From: Corynebacterium sp. ACRPO
GTDB lineage: Bacteria; Actinomycetota; Actinomycetes; Mycobacteriales; Mycobacteriaceae
Assembly (NCBI RefSeq): GCF_022347205.1
Contig: NZ_JAKRNE010000007.1
Span: 48,452-112,451, forward strand
DNA length: 64,000 nt
Direction: 5' to 3'
In this document: piece after piece, positions 46,400 to 55,613 of the stretch
Layout of the letters: the number at the start of each line of letters is the position of its first letter
Position numbering within the stretch: the stretch's first letter is position 1
The notes under the pieces: model-generated
Told to the model about the DNA's origin: nothing
The model's database searches: none
What the model saw: the letters and a program-made list of their open reading frames with translations, nothing else
Position numbers and translations under genes: made by a program

Positions 46400-46407
46400 C
46401 GGGCATT

Positions 46408-48150
46408 ATGAAACGCGCACTCCGCCGCGCTGCACTAATCGCTCTTGGCGTAGCCGCGGATCTCACGCCCATCGTCCGTATGACCAGCCGGCAAACCTTA
46501 CCACCCAATATGTCGGCTGGAATTTTGGGTGCGGAATTAGCTACGTGGGCTGCTGTTTCGCCCTCCTTACTTCCCCGCCCGTGGTGGGTGACCGCTGCCA
46601 ACGTGGCAATCGGGCAGGGCATTGGGCATCTAGGTGCGGCGTCAACAAGCTTCGTGCTCAATAGCATTGGCAAGCGCCCGCAGGACCGCCTCGGACCACA
46701 ACATCGACAAATTATGCACCTTGCTATTGGCGCCGGGACTGCATTTAATGCCGTGCTTTCGCTGCGCAACCAGAAAAAGCAGGCGGAGTTAGTCAATAAG
46801 CAGCTCGTGCGGGGGCCCGCCACGGCGGCCATCGGCCTGGCCGCGGGCACCGCGGGCTACGGCACTCTCCTACTCATCGGGGAGGCCACGCAGCTTGCCG
46901 TCACTAAACTGTCACGCCAGCTAGGCCGGTGGGTGCCTGCACTCGTTGCTTGGCCGGTGGTTACCGCGGGACTGAGCCTCACGGCGTTTGCACTTTCTGA
47001 CCGCGTGGTCTTTCGACGCTGGCTACGCTCGCTATCGCACCAAGCGCAGCGAATAAACAAGCAGATTTTCCCTGGCACCTCCATGCCCTGGGAGCCAGAG
47101 CGCTCCGGCAGCCCATGGTCGCTCGAGCCGTGGTCGGCGCTGGGACAGCAGGGACGCCGCTTTGTCTCCAACGGCCCCCGCGCCCGCGATATCCGCACAG
47201 TAACGGGAACCGATGCAAAGGAACCCATCCGTATCTACGCCGGATACATACCAGGGCGCTCCTTCCAGCAATCCGCGGAAAAGATCCGCGCCGAACTCGA
47301 ACGCACCGGTGCCCTGCGGCGCGAAACTATCGTCATCCAAATGCCCGCCGGCTCGGGGTGGATCAATAACTGGGGTGCGTGCTCCTATGAGTTTTTGACC
47401 GGTGGTGATTGCGTCACCGTCACCATGCAGTATTCCTACCTGCCTTCGGTTTTTTCCTACCTCGTGGATAAGAATGCACCGAAGCAAGCGGCCCGCGAAT
47501 TGATTCGGGTGGTACAAGAAGAAATAGATAGGCTGCCTAAAGAAAACCGCCCGCGGCTTTATTTCGCAGGTGAATCGCTTGGCGCCTACGCCATTATGGA
47601 TAACTACCATAATGCGGAAGACCTACTTTCCGCGTGCAATGGCGCGGTCTTTTCTGGGCCTCCGCGCATGACGCACTTTACCCAGCGCCTGCGCCGGGAT
47701 ATTGGTTCCCTAGAACGCCTGCCCGTTATCGATGGCGGCAAGCATGTGCGCTACGCGGCGGCCCCTGACCATACGCTGCACGACGCCTTTGGCAATGACT
47801 ACGCCCATACCTGGCGCCGCCCCCGCATGCTCATTGCCCAGCACGCTTCCGACGCCATCGTGTGGTGGGATCTCAACCTTCTCGTGCGCAGGCCCACCTG
47901 GATTCATGAACCGCAGCCGGAAGCGCTGCACGCGGATACCTTCCGGCAGCTGCATTGGGTTCCGTTCATTACCTGGTGGCAAATTGGCTTGGACCAGATC
48001 AATTCCCTCAACGTCCCTGGCGGGCACGGACACAACTATTTTGAGGAAATGCTCTGGTATTGGGATGAGGTCTTAGGATCCCAATCCCGCCAATCGCTCA
48101 CGCCGAAGCTGGCCAAAAAGATCGCCCGCTTTATCCGGCGCGACGCTTAG
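46408..48150 (+). CDS. Alpha/beta-hydrolase membrane protein (Abhydrolase_9 type)
   Basis: This 580-residue protein has about four or five membrane helices in the first 215 residues, then a catalytic alpha/beta-hydrolase domain. The nucleophile is in FAGESLGAYA near residue 395, and the His is probably in PGGHGHNYFE near the C-terminus. The two-part build matches the actinobacterial Abhydrolase_9 N-terminal and catalytic domains. The substrate is unknown; a lipid or wall ester is reasonable. It ends with a 4-bp overlap against msrA. Confidence 0.83.
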   Translation: MKRALRRAALIALGVAADLTPIVRMTSRQTLPPNMSAGILGAELATWAAVSPSLLPRPWWVTAANVAIGQGIGHLGAASTSFVLNSIGKRPQDRLGPQHRQIMHLAIGAGTAFNAVLSLRNQKKQAELVNKQLVRGPATAAIGLAAGTAGYGTLLLIGEATQLAVTKLSRQLGRWVPALVAWPVVTAGLSLTAFALSDRVVFRRWLRSLSHQAQRINKQIFPGTSMPWEPERSGSPWSLEPWSALGQQGRRFVSNGPRARDIRTVTGTDAKEPIRIYAGYIPGRSFQQSAEKIRAELERTGALRRETIVIQMPAGSGWINNWGACSYEFLTGGDCVTVTMQYSYLPSVFSYLVDKNAPKQAARELIRVVQEEIDRLPKENRPRLYFAGESLGAYAIMDNYHNAEDLLSACNGAVFSGPPRMTHFTQRLRRDIGSLERLPVIDGGKHVRYAAAPDHTLHDAFGNDYAHTWRRPRMLIAQHASDAIVWWDLNLLVRRPTWIHEPQPEALHADTFRQLHWVPFITWWQIGLDQINSLNVPGGHGHNYFEEMLWYWDEVLGSQSRQSLTPKLAKKIARFIRRDA

Positions 48151-48794
48151 TCGCATTTCACCCCAGTACTGTGGTGCGGGCAGTACCCATTAGGCACCTT
48201 ATATAAGTACTGCTGATGCTCATCCTCAGCCAGGTAGTACTCCCCAGAATCAGTTTCGGAGAGGAGTTTGACCTCCGTGGTGGTATCCCCGAATCCGAAT
48301 TCCTTGAGTTTCTCTGCATAGGAATCCACGATGCCCTGGATTTCTGCGCGCTCTTCCTCCGTGCGTGGGTAGAAAGCAGAGCGGTATTGCGTTCCTACAT
48401 CATTGCCCTGGCGAAAACCCTGCGTGGGATCGTGCGCTTCTAAGGCCTGTACGACAAGATCGCGCAGGCTGATGCGCTGCGGGTCATAGACCACCTCCAC
48501 CGCCTCGGCATGGTTGGTTAGCCCACGGCACACCTCATAGTACGTGGGGTTCGGGGTGGTACCGCCCGCATAGCCCACCGAGGTGGACTCCACGCCTTCG
48601 GTCTCCCAAAACATCTTCTCCGCACCCCAGAAACATCCCAACGCAATAAGAATGGAGCGCTGCCCGTCCTTCCACGGCCCGGTAATCGGTGTTCCTAGAA
48701 CGGCGTGCGGGGCGGGGTCCACAATCGGCTCCGTTCGTCCCGGCAGAGCATCGTCTGCAGCAACAAGTTTGGGCTCCGGCTTAAACATCCACAT
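48147..48794 (-). CDS. msrA: Peptide methionine sulfoxide reductase MsrA
   Basis: A 215-residue enzyme with the catalytic Cys in LGCFWGAEKMFW and the resolving cysteines near the end (GYCPHHSTGVKCD). It repairs methionine-S-sulfoxide using thioredoxin or mycoredoxin/mycothiol, the latter known for corynebacteria. It lies divergent to sodA across 164 bp, so both oxidative-stress genes may share regulatory DNA. Confidence 0.96.
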   Translation of the reverse strand: MWMFKPEPKLVAADDALPGRTEPIVDPAPHAVLGTPITGPWKDGQRSILIALGCFWGAEKMFWETEGVESTSVGYAGGTTPNPTYYEVCRGLTNHAEAVEVVYDPQRISLRDLVVQALEAHDPTQGFRQGNDVGTQYRSAFYPRTEEERAEIQGIVDSYAEKLKEFGFGDTTTEVKLLSETDSGEYYLAEDEHQQYLYKVPNGYCPHHSTGVKCD

Positions 48795-48920
48795 GAGGTA
48801 TAGCTCCTTCCCTATTCCTTCTTCCCAACGTTGTACTGCGAAAAGCTATTCCGCGGCCAGTTAATATTCGCGCTAGTTCCACAATTCGAATTAATCATGG
48901 CGAAATCTTTCAACCGTGCC

Positions 48921-48926
48921 TATCAT
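48921..48926 (+). promoter_or_regulatory. Candidate -10 for sodA
   Basis: TATCAT, 32 bases before the sodA ATG, with AAGAAAGGA as ribosome binding site between them. No good -35 hexamer is visible. A perfect AATTCGAATT palindrome lies at 48883-48892, upstream of it. Confidence 0.4.
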
Positions 48927-48958
48927 CGGGACACGTACCCGAAGAAAGGATTTAACAA

Positions 48959-49561
48959 ATGGCTGTTTACGAACTTCCTGACCTCCCATACGCATTCGAC
49001 GCACTGGAGCCACACATCTCCGCAGAGATCATGGAGCTCCACCACGATAAGCACCACGCAACCTACGTTGCTGGCGCTAACGCCGCACTCGAGGCACTCG
49101 AGGAAGAGCGCAACGGCGAGGCTAACCCGGATCGCATCCGTGCCCTCTCCAAGAACTTGGCGTTTAACCTGGGTGGCCACACCAACCACTCCATCTTCTG
49201 GAAGAACCTGTCCCCGAACGGTGGCGGCGAGCCAACCGGCGAGCTGGCAGAGGCTATCAACCGCGACTTCGGCTCCTTTGAGAAGTTCAAGGCTCACTTC
49301 TCCGCCGCTGCTACCTCCCTGCAGGGCTCCGGCTGGGCCGTTCTGGGCTACGACCACATTGCTGGCCGCCTCATCATCGAGCAACTGACCGACCAGCAGG
49401 GTAATACCTCCATCAACTTCACCCCGCTGCTGATGCTGGATATGTGGGAGCACGCTTTCTACCTGCAGTACAAGAACGTTAAGGCTGACTACGTTAAGGC
49501 CGTATGGAACGTCTTCAACTGGGATGACGTTGCTGAGCGCTTCGCTGCAGCCACCAAGTAA
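48959..49561 (+). CDS. sodA: Superoxide dismutase, Mn/Fe family
   Basis: This 200-residue SOD has all four metal ligands: His in [11 protein letters not shown], His in [10 protein letters not shown], and Asp and His in [12 protein letters not shown]. It converts superoxide to hydrogen peroxide and oxygen. C. glutamicum SodA is a manganese enzyme, so Mn is the likely metal here. Codon use is of the highly expressed type (mostly GCC, CTG, AAG, GGC). A strong terminator follows. Confidence 0.97.
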   Translation: MAVYELPDLPYAFDALEPHISAEIMELHHDKHHATYVAGANAALEALEEERNGEANPDRIRALSKNLAFNLGGHTNHSIFWKNLSPNGGGEPTGELAEAINRDFGSFEKFKAHFSAAATSLQGSGWAVLGYDHIAGRLIIEQLTDQQGNTSINFTPLLMLDMWEHAFYLQYKNVKADYVKAVWNVFNWDDVAERFAAATK

Positions 49562-49579
49562 CTCCTTTTAGTTACTTCG

Positions 49580-49604
49580 GCCGCCCCTTCGGGGCGGCTT
49601 TTTC
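49580..49604 (+). terminator. Rho-independent terminator of sodA
   Basis: GCCGCCCC-TTC-GGGGCGGC at 49580-49598 is followed by TTTTTC. The U tract reaches the stop codon of the convergent LysR gene. Confidence 0.92.
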
Positions 49605-50458
49605 TATGCCCGGATAAACTCCCGGAATTGCTGCACTGGGGGTGCGTCGTCCCCGGCGCGCCACACTAAACCGAGCTCGCGGTACGCTGGCGGCGTGAGG
49701 GGAATCAAGCTCCCCACCTGTAGATAAGGATCATCCAGCGGCAAAAGCGCCACCCCGAGTCCTGCCGCTACCAGCCCCGCAACGGTAGTAAGTTCCATCG
49801 ACTCGAAGACGAGGTGGGGGCTAAAGCCAGCGTCGTCCGCGAGGGCATCGAGAAGCATGCGCGTGCCATAGCCTGGGAGCATGCCGATGAACGGTTCTGC
49901 AGCGAATTCCGCTAGTTCCACCTCCCGCCGGTTCGCTGCCCAGTGACCCTCCGGCACCGCAAGGCCTAGTCGCTGCACCTTAATTTGGTGCCAGCCCAGA
50001 GCAGCATCAGGCCGCGGGCCCACGAGAGCAAGGTCAGATTCGCCGTTTTCCACCCTGCTCACCAGCTCCTGCGCCGCGCCTTGATGCAGGCGAATATCCA
50101 CGTGCGGGTGCTGCGCGCGATAGCTCTTGAGCAGGTCCGGAACCAACCAGGTTCCCAGCGAGTGCATGAAATCTAGACGCACGGTGCCGCGTTCTGGATC
50201 CATGAGGCGGGCAACATCGTCCCGCCCTACCTGGTAGGCGCGGAGCATTTCTCGCCCAGCCGCAGCGAAAGCCCTCCCACGCGAATTCACGTGTAGGGTG
50301 CGCCCAGTGCGCTCGAAAAGGCGGGCGCCAAGACTAGCTTCTACGCGCTGTACGCGGCGGGTCAGCGCGGATTGGGAGATCCCCAGTTCATCGGCCGCAG
50401 CACCCACGCGACCATGATCCACCACGGCGAGGAAGCCGCGAACATCCTCCACATTCAT
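49604..50458 (-). CDS. LysR-family transcriptional regulator
   Basis: A 284-residue regulator. The winged helix-turn-helix is at 1-62 (GISQSALTRRVQRVEASLGARLFERTGR is the recognisable core); the remainder is a periplasmic-binding-protein-like effector domain. I chose ATG 50458 (MNVEDV) behind GGAG; the longer frame to 50491 would run through the operator. The divergent MFS gene with a LysR box between the two strongly suggests that this protein controls that transporter. Confidence 0.9.
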   Translation of the reverse strand: MNVEDVRGFLAVVDHGRVGAAADELGISQSALTRRVQRVEASLGARLFERTGRTLHVNSRGRAFAAAGREMLRAYQVGRDDVARLMDPERGTVRLDFMHSLGTWLVPDLLKSYRAQHPHVDIRLHQGAAQELVSRVENGESDLALVGPRPDAALGWHQIKVQRLGLAVPEGHWAANRREVELAEFAAEPFIGMLPGYGTRMLLDALADDAGFSPHLVFESMELTTVAGLVAAGLGVALLPLDDPYLQVGSLIPLTPPAYRELGLVWRAGDDAPPVQQFREFIRA

Positions 50459-50477
50459 GCATACTCCGCATCGTTTA

Positions 50478-50500
50478 GTGTAATTTTCCACATTTTACAC
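50478..50500. promoter_or_regulatory. LysR box between regulator and MFS gene
   Basis: GTGTAA-N11-TTACAC is a perfect 6-bp inverted repeat containing the T-N11-A core of LysR-type sites. It lies 20 bp from the regulator start and 30 bp from the MFS start, and so can govern both. Confidence 0.65.
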
Positions 50501-50529
50501 ATGCTGCATGGCCGGGCAGGCTAAATAAC

Positions 50530-51681
50530 ATGACTCGAACGCGGCGCGCAACGGTAGCCATGCTCCTGGTGGGCTTGGCTATTTTCTCCAGCCTGTATTC
50601 CACCCAAGCCATTCTTCCCACGCTGGTAGACAACATGGGCCTTTCTTCCACCGAGGCGGCCATGACCGTATCGGCCGCCACGGGCGCGCTGGCCCTATGT
50701 GTGGTGCCCGCATCCATCCTCTCCGAGCGTTTCGGCCGCGGACGTATCCTGCTCATTTCGGCCGTTTCCGCGACCGGGGTGGGGCTCATTGTTCCCCTCG
50801 CCCAGGAGGGGTGGCAGCTCATCGTGGTACGCGGCCTGCAGGGTGCGCTGCTGTCCGGCGCCCCCGCCACGGCAATGGCATGGCTTTCTGAAGAACTCGA
50901 TGACAAAGCCCTGCCGCGGGCTATGGGCCTATACATTGCAGGTACCTCCGTCGGTGGCCTTACCGGCCGCCTCATCCCCACCGGATTGGTGGAGATTTCC
51001 ACGTGGCGCTGGGCGCTCTTCGGCTCGGCGCTGGTCTCACTCGCCTTTGCCATTACGGCTTGGCTGCTGCTTCCTACCCAACGCAATTTCCGGCCTAAAT
51101 CCATCCATCTCAAGACCGAAAGCCGGGCGCTCTTGGGCCATTGGGCCAACCGGGATTTGGCCTTGCTCTTTCTCACCGCATTCCTGTCCATGGGCACGTT
51201 TGTCTCCATGTATAACTTCTTAACCTTCCGGCTCATCGATGATTTTGGTCTGGCTCCTTCGCTAGCCGGCTTGGCTTTCCTGTTCTACCTTTCTGGCACC
51301 TGGTCCTCGGCTCGGGCTGGAGCGCTGGTGGCGCGAATCGGCCACGGGAAAACCCTGTGCGGCTCGGCTGCACTTTTTACTGTGGGCATCGCGTTCTGCG
51401 CCGGTAACCTTCCGCTGACGCTTCTCGGAATGATCGCCTTTACCGTGGGCTTTTTCGCCGTACACTCCACCGCCTCCGGGTGGGTGGGCCAGATCGCCAC
51501 CCACGACCGCGCGGAGGCCTCCTCGATGTACGTGTTCTGCTATTACTTTGGCTCTTCTGTGGTGGGCGCGTGTGCCGGCTTGCTTTTCGACGCCCTATCG
51601 TGGCCCCTCTTCATTGCTTTCTTCACCGCCGTAGCCCTCGCCCTTACTGCGCTGACTTGGACCAAGATTAAATCCGGCTAA
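50530..51681 (+). CDS. MFS transporter, 12-TM drug/metabolite efflux type
   Basis: This 383-residue major-facilitator protein has the signature loop SERFGRGRILLISAVSATG between helices 2 and 3, and symmetrical helix blocks. It resembles the YnfM/arabinose-efflux-like branch. The substrate is unknown. It is divergent from a LysR gene and probably induced by that regulator's ligand. The next gene begins 11 bp downstream. Confidence 0.88.
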   Translation: MTRTRRATVAMLLVGLAIFSSLYSTQAILPTLVDNMGLSSTEAAMTVSAATGALALCVVPASILSERFGRGRILLISAVSATGVGLIVPLAQEGWQLIVVRGLQGALLSGAPATAMAWLSEELDDKALPRAMGLYIAGTSVGGLTGRLIPTGLVEISTWRWALFGSALVSLAFAITAWLLLPTQRNFRPKSIHLKTESRALLGHWANRDLALLFLTAFLSMGTFVSMYNFLTFRLIDDFGLAPSLAGLAFLFYLSGTWSSARAGALVARIGHGKTLCGSAALFTVGIAFCAGNLPLTLLGMIAFTVGFFAVHSTASGWVGQIATHDRAEASSMYVFCYYFGSSVVGACAGLLFDALSWPLFIAFFTAVALALTALTWTKIKSG

Positions 51682-51691
51682 AATCGGTTTT

Positions 51692-52990
51692 ATGCCTGAG
51701 AATAAGTGGTCGGCGCGGACATGGCACCGCAAGGCCTCCCGTCCCGTCTCCCTATGGATGATGGTTTTCATCCTCGTGGGTGCAACGCATACCTTGGTCC
51801 CGAACTACCGGTGGGTACTCATCCACCTCTTCACCCTCGGACTGGTAAGCAATAGCATCATCGTGTGGTCCCAGCACCTCACGGAGAAATTCACCCAACA
51901 GCGCCTCCCCGAGTCTGCCCGCCCTACCCAATTAGCCCGCATCTACGGCCTCAATACCGGAATCATCCTCGTGTTAATCGGCCAAATCCTCATGGAGTTC
52001 TGGTCCCAACACTGGATTGTCACCCAGGTGGGCGCCACGCTCATTGCACTGATAATGCTCTGGCATGCGGTATCACTCTTCCAGCAATGGCGCGGTGCCC
52101 AAGATAAGCGCTTCCGCCCCGTAGTGGGCGCCTATGTACTTTCCGCCCTGTGCCTGCCGGTGGGTGCCATCTTTGGCGGGCTGCTGGCCGTTTATCCCGG
52201 ACATCCCACACTCCTGCTTGCCCATATAGCTGCCAATATCGGAGGATTCATCGGCTTGGCCGCGGCCGGTTCTCTCACCATCCTTTTCCCCTCCATCTGG
52301 CGGACCCAAGGTATTAATCGCCACATGCACTCCTCCTTTGCACTGCTCGCAGTCGGTGTGGTTGCCACCATCGGGGGCGCTTTCCTCGGCTTCCCCGAGT
52401 TGGGACTTATCGCCTACTGCTGCGGTTGGGCGCTGAGCTTGCAGCAGTGGCTCGCTAATGTGCTGACGGTGGCTAAGGACCCGCGCGATCGCATCACCTT
52501 TGCCTCGGTCTCCGTGCTCATGGCCTCGCTATGGCTGGTGCTGTCTTTGGTGTATTACACGGTGCAGCATTTCTTTATGCCCGAGCCGGCGCTGCCCACC
52601 CTCGCCTTGCTGGTGGGGTTTGCCGGTCAACTGCTCATCGGCGTGATGAGCTACCTCTTGCCCAGCACCATGGGTGGCGGCCCCGCTGCCGTCCGGGCGG
52701 GCTTGCAGCAACTGGACAAACTCGGTCTCCTGCGCGCCACCTTTGTCAACGGTGGCCTGCTCATCTGGATCGGCACCGATATTTCCCTGCTTAAGGTGGT
52801 GGCCTCCCTCCTGTGCATCCTGTCCCTGGCGGTCTACCCCGTGCTCATCGCCCGGGCGGTCAAGGCCCAGAAACAGGTTTTGATGAAGAAGGCGGAGGGT
52901 CCGGATCCTAAGCCCGGGCCAGAATGGAACCAGGTCTATGCGGGCATAGCGATCCTCGCAGTCATCTACGCCATATTTACAGCGCTGTAG
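51692..52990 (+). CDS. Polytopic membrane protein, possible relative of the membrane part of multicopper oxidases/NO reductase-like proteins
   Basis: A 432-residue protein with about twelve membrane helices. Conserved-looking histidines lie in helices or at their ends: VGATHTLVP, LIHLFTLGLVSNSIIVWSQHL, LLLAHIAANIGG and INRHMHSSFAL. This histidine pattern reminds me of the N-terminal membrane region fused to copper nitrite reductases in actinobacteria, and of heme-copper-like proteins; this is recollection, not a search result. No metal centre can be asserted. It may share a transcript with the MFS gene. Confidence 0.6.
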   Translation: MPENKWSARTWHRKASRPVSLWMMVFILVGATHTLVPNYRWVLIHLFTLGLVSNSIIVWSQHLTEKFTQQRLPESARPTQLARIYGLNTGIILVLIGQILMEFWSQHWIVTQVGATLIALIMLWHAVSLFQQWRGAQDKRFRPVVGAYVLSALCLPVGAIFGGLLAVYPGHPTLLLAHIAANIGGFIGLAAAGSLTILFPSIWRTQGINRHMHSSFALLAVGVVATIGGAFLGFPELGLIAYCCGWALSLQQWLANVLTVAKDPRDRITFASVSVLMASLWLVLSLVYYTVQHFFMPEPALPTLALLVGFAGQLLIGVMSYLLPSTMGGGPAAVRAGLQQLDKLGLLRATFVNGGLLIWIGTDISLLKVVASLLCILSLAVYPVLIARAVKAQKQVLMKKAEGPDPKPGPEWNQVYAGIAILAVIYAIFTAL

Positions 52991-54410
52991 TACCCGGCGC
53001 GCCGGCATCCATCCACTCGCGAACCGCGCGGGTGGCCTGGACGTCGCCGGAGTTATAGTCCAGCAAACGCTGCCGCGCCACGAGGTCACCGGCTAGCGCC
53101 TCGCGGCGCGCGTTCACGGATTCTTCGCCGTCGAAGTCTTCTTCTGGCCAGGTAAACCCCGCTTCTGGGGCGACTACCTTTAGGCCTAGGCCGAAGGGAC
53201 CGGCGAAGGATCTTTTGACGTGGGCGAACATATCCACCCACTCCGGTGAGGAGATAAACTCTTCTACTTCCCGCTCATCCACCTCGCGGAAACGCTGCGC
53301 GGACATGCGCATCCAATGGTTCTCACCGTGGGACGAGTAGCAATATGCAGCAAATGTTTTGCCCTCCGCATGGGCCTTAGCACGCACATCCATCAACCAG
53401 CGCCAGAAGGCCGCAAAGTTCTCTGCCTCGGCGCGCCCGCCCAACGGATCCCACGTAACAAATGGGACATAGTTGCCGTCGTGCCAGGCTCCCCATAGGT
53501 ACGCGCCCTGGTCCAGGTAGGCTTCCATATCCACGTCCACCTCCACGTCCGCACGCGGAACGTGCACGTCGCCGCGGCGCAGCAACACTTCCCCGGCACG
53601 CCAGGCAGCAGCAAGGCGGGAGGGTTCGCCCAGGTCGGCGTCGATAAGCGCCTGCACGGTAGTAATCCCGCGCTCGCGGTAAGGCTTAGCGCGGTCGCCG
53701 GATAGGAAAAGCGAAATATCATCCGCTGCCACCAGCTCCTGCTCGCACAAGGACCAAAAGCGGCAGCTCGCGCACTCCTTAACCCGCACCGGCGCGGTAG
53801 GAAGCGGCTGATTCCAGGCGCGTTCCAAATCAAACTTCGCTGTTTCCGTAAAAAATGCCCGGGTACGGTCCTGCCCGATGGCCCCACCTCGGCCAGAATC
53901 GAGCCCGAGATCCCGCAAAGCACGGGCGGCAAACGCTAAGCGGTAACCATCTACCGCATGATGACGCAGCTTATACGGAGCCTCAAGCGGCTCACTCAGG
54001 CCCAAGCGATGGGTAGGCACCGCCGGCGTCGTCTTGGTGTCATTCTTACGGGCCACACGGTGATTAGACACGATAATTGGGGTGTACTTATCGCCCTCGC
54101 GCAGCAGCAAATCTACGCGCACCATCCACTCCTCGGTGGCGAAGACCGCGTTGGTGATGTGCGTATACCCGGAAGCTAAGGCCTCAAGGGTGCGCATGGA
54201 GCGCTCCCACTCATCGCCTTCCAGATCGATGCGGCGGAACCGGCCGGAGCCTTTGCGGGGAAACATCTCCATGACGGCCTCCACTGCGGCCGCGTGGCGT
54301 TCCGCCCGGGCAATCGAGGCATGGGTACGCGGCATCTCGGGGTGCGCGCGCCGCTGTACTAAGCGGTAGCGGCACCCCACAAGATCCGAAGCAACAACCA
54401 CATCCTCCAC
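52977..54410 (-). CDS. TM0106-type RecB-like nuclease / RNase H-like domain protein
   Basis: This 477-residue protein has a RecB-family nuclease-like N-terminal part (about 1-220) with a cysteine cluster KECASCRFWSLCEQEL that may bind an iron-sulfur centre, a helical linker, and an RNase-H-like domain (about 285-477) with acidic residues at VEVDVDMEAYLDQG and the end motif LLDYNSGDVQATRAVREW. The architecture matches TM0106-family proteins. Role in DNA or RNA processing is unknown. Its 3' end overlaps the convergent membrane gene by 14 bp. Confidence 0.8.
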   Translation of the reverse strand: MEDVVVASDLVGCRYRLVQRRAHPEMPRTHASIARAERHAAAVEAVMEMFPRKGSGRFRRIDLEGDEWERSMRTLEALASGYTHITNAVFATEEWMVRVDLLLREGDKYTPIIVSNHRVARKNDTKTTPAVPTHRLGLSEPLEAPYKLRHHAVDGYRLAFAARALRDLGLDSGRGGAIGQDRTRAFFTETAKFDLERAWNQPLPTAPVRVKECASCRFWSLCEQELVAADDISLFLSGDRAKPYRERGITTVQALIDADLGEPSRLAAAWRAGEVLLRRGDVHVPRADVEVDVDMEAYLDQGAYLWGAWHDGNYVPFVTWDPLGGRAEAENFAAFWRWLMDVRAKAHAEGKTFAAYCYSSHGENHWMRMSAQRFREVDEREVEEFISSPEWVDMFAHVKRSFAGPFGLGLKVVAPEAGFTWPEEDFDGEESVNARREALAGDLVARQRLLDYNSGDVQATRAVREWMDAGAPGTTAL

Positions 54411-54479
54411 ACCGGGTGAGCTTAATAGAACGGCAAGGTAAAGTTGAATCCAGACTCGATCAAACGTGAGGGAAATTTA

Positions 54480-55112
54480 ATGAGCATTCTGAAGAAAGTT
54501 AAAAAGGCCCGCCAAGAAGCACGCGCACAGGCAAAGGCCGCCAAGACCCGTGCCAAGGCAGAGGTAAAGGCCCAGTCTAAGGACCGTCGCCGCCAGCAAA
54601 AGCTCCTGGCCAAGCAGGAAAAGCACCTCATTAAGTCGGAGGAAAAGGGCCTTAAGAAGCGCCGCAAGCACGAGGAGAAGATGGCCAAGAACGAGTTAGC
54701 CAAGCTCAAGGCCGGCCGCTTTAACTCCGATAACATCAAGCGCTATGCCGGTGCACTGCGCACCGCCGCACCCCTGCTGCTGCCGCTCCTCTACCGCGGC
54801 TACGTGGGCCTGAAGACCGAAGGCGAAAAGCGCAAGGCCGCTAAGGCAGGCGTGAGCTCGGAGCAGATGGCTTCCTTCTCCGGCTACGGTGCGCCGCTCA
54901 AGGCCCGCACCGCCGGCATCCGCAACTCCCTCGATAACACGGACGTTCCAGCCGGCTTCAAGCGCGATGTGCGTGACCGCCTGCAAGAAGTAGACTCCGC
55001 CATCGATAATGCCGAGTTCATGACCGAGCAGCAGCGCCACCGCGCTCACAAGACCATTAGCTCGGAAATTGACTCCATTACTGCGGAAATCCAGCAGCAC
55101 CTGGCCCAGTAA
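54480..55112 (+). CDS. DUF6474 family protein, coiled-coil, basic
   Basis: A 210-residue protein. The first 85 residues are Lys/Arg/Ala/Glu-rich, a long charged helix or coiled coil. A short hydrophobic segment follows (ALRTAAPLLLPLLYRGYVG, about 96-114), then a helical C-terminal domain. This matches DUF6474, an actinobacterial family without known function. I chose ATG 54480 behind GAGGGAAATTTA; the frame to 54444 has no support. It could sit at the membrane surface. Confidence 0.75.
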   Translation: MSILKKVKKARQEARAQAKAAKTRAKAEVKAQSKDRRRQQKLLAKQEKHLIKSEEKGLKKRRKHEEKMAKNELAKLKAGRFNSDNIKRYAGALRTAAPLLLPLLYRGYVGLKTEGEKRKAAKAGVSSEQMASFSGYGAPLKARTAGIRNSLDNTDVPAGFKRDVRDRLQEVDSAIDNAEFMTEQQRHRAHKTISSEIDSITAEIQQHLAQ

Positions 55113-55122
55113 AAGAGCTACA

Positions 55123-55165
55123 CGCCGCCACCGCCCCCTATTCGGTGGTGGCGTTTATTTATTTT
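55123..55165 (+). terminator. Rho-independent terminator after DUF6474 gene
   Basis: CGCCGCCACCG and CGGTGGTGGCG (one G-U pair) form a strong stem with a 9-base loop, followed by TTTATTTATTTT. Confidence 0.9.
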
Positions 55166-55278
55166 CTATAAAGATCCGGGATTTTTCGGGAAAAGTATTT
55201 TCGGCCAGAAAAAGTTGCTGATAATCTTCTAACCGCCCTACCCCTTTAACACCGTTTATGTTCTCTGTGCTTGGTGTG

Positions 55279-55293
55279 CAATTTTTAAAATTG
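55279..55293. repeat. CAATTTT-T-AAAATTG palindrome before the lsr2 ribosome binding site
   Basis: Perfect 7-bp arms around one base, the last base shared with the GGAGG ribosome binding site at 55293-55297. It may be an AT-rich target of Lsr2 or a weak mRNA hairpin that limits translation. Confidence 0.45.
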
Positions 55294-55301
55294 GAGGAAA
55301 T

Positions 55302-55613
55302 ATGTCCCGCCGTGAAGTGACCCAATTTTACGACGACTTGGACCACACCCTAATCCCCGAAGACCAGCTGGAGGTTGTTCGCTTCAGCGTAAACGGTCAA
55401 AATTACCTCATCGATCTCTCCGTGGATAACGCGCGTCACTTCCATAATCTTCTGGCCCCCTACGTGGACGCCGCCCGCATTGCCCCAGACATCAATGCAC
55501 AGCGCGCCAATCCCAGCCAGATCCGCGAATGGGCCCGCACCCAAGGACTACCAGTGGCGCACCGCGGAAAGATCCCGCAGGACGTCATCGAGGCGTATAA
55601 CGCCGCTAATTAA
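55302..55613 (+). CDS. lsr2: Lsr2 family nucleoid-associated protein
   Basis: This 103-residue protein has an N-terminal dimerisation domain (about 1-60) and the C-terminal DNA-binding part with IREWARTQGLPVAHRGKIPQ. The RGK takes the place of the RGR that enters the minor groove of AT-rich DNA. Lsr2 is the H-NS analogue of actinobacteria. The upstream 150 bp are markedly AT-rich, with a palindrome at 55279-55293 next to the ribosome binding site GGAGG, so autoregulation is likely. It converges on the response regulator with a 4-bp overlap. Confidence 0.93.
   Translation: MSRREVTQFYDDLDHTLIPEDQLEVVRFSVNGQNYLIDLSVDNARHFHNLLAPYVDAARIAPDINAQRANPSQIREWARTQGLPVAHRGKIPQDVIEAYNAAN

Noticed and set aside
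48883..48892. AATTCGAATT upstream of sodA, which resembles the T-loop of a tRNA
   Set aside because: No cloverleaf can be drawn around it; it is only a short palindrome in the msrA-sodA spacer.
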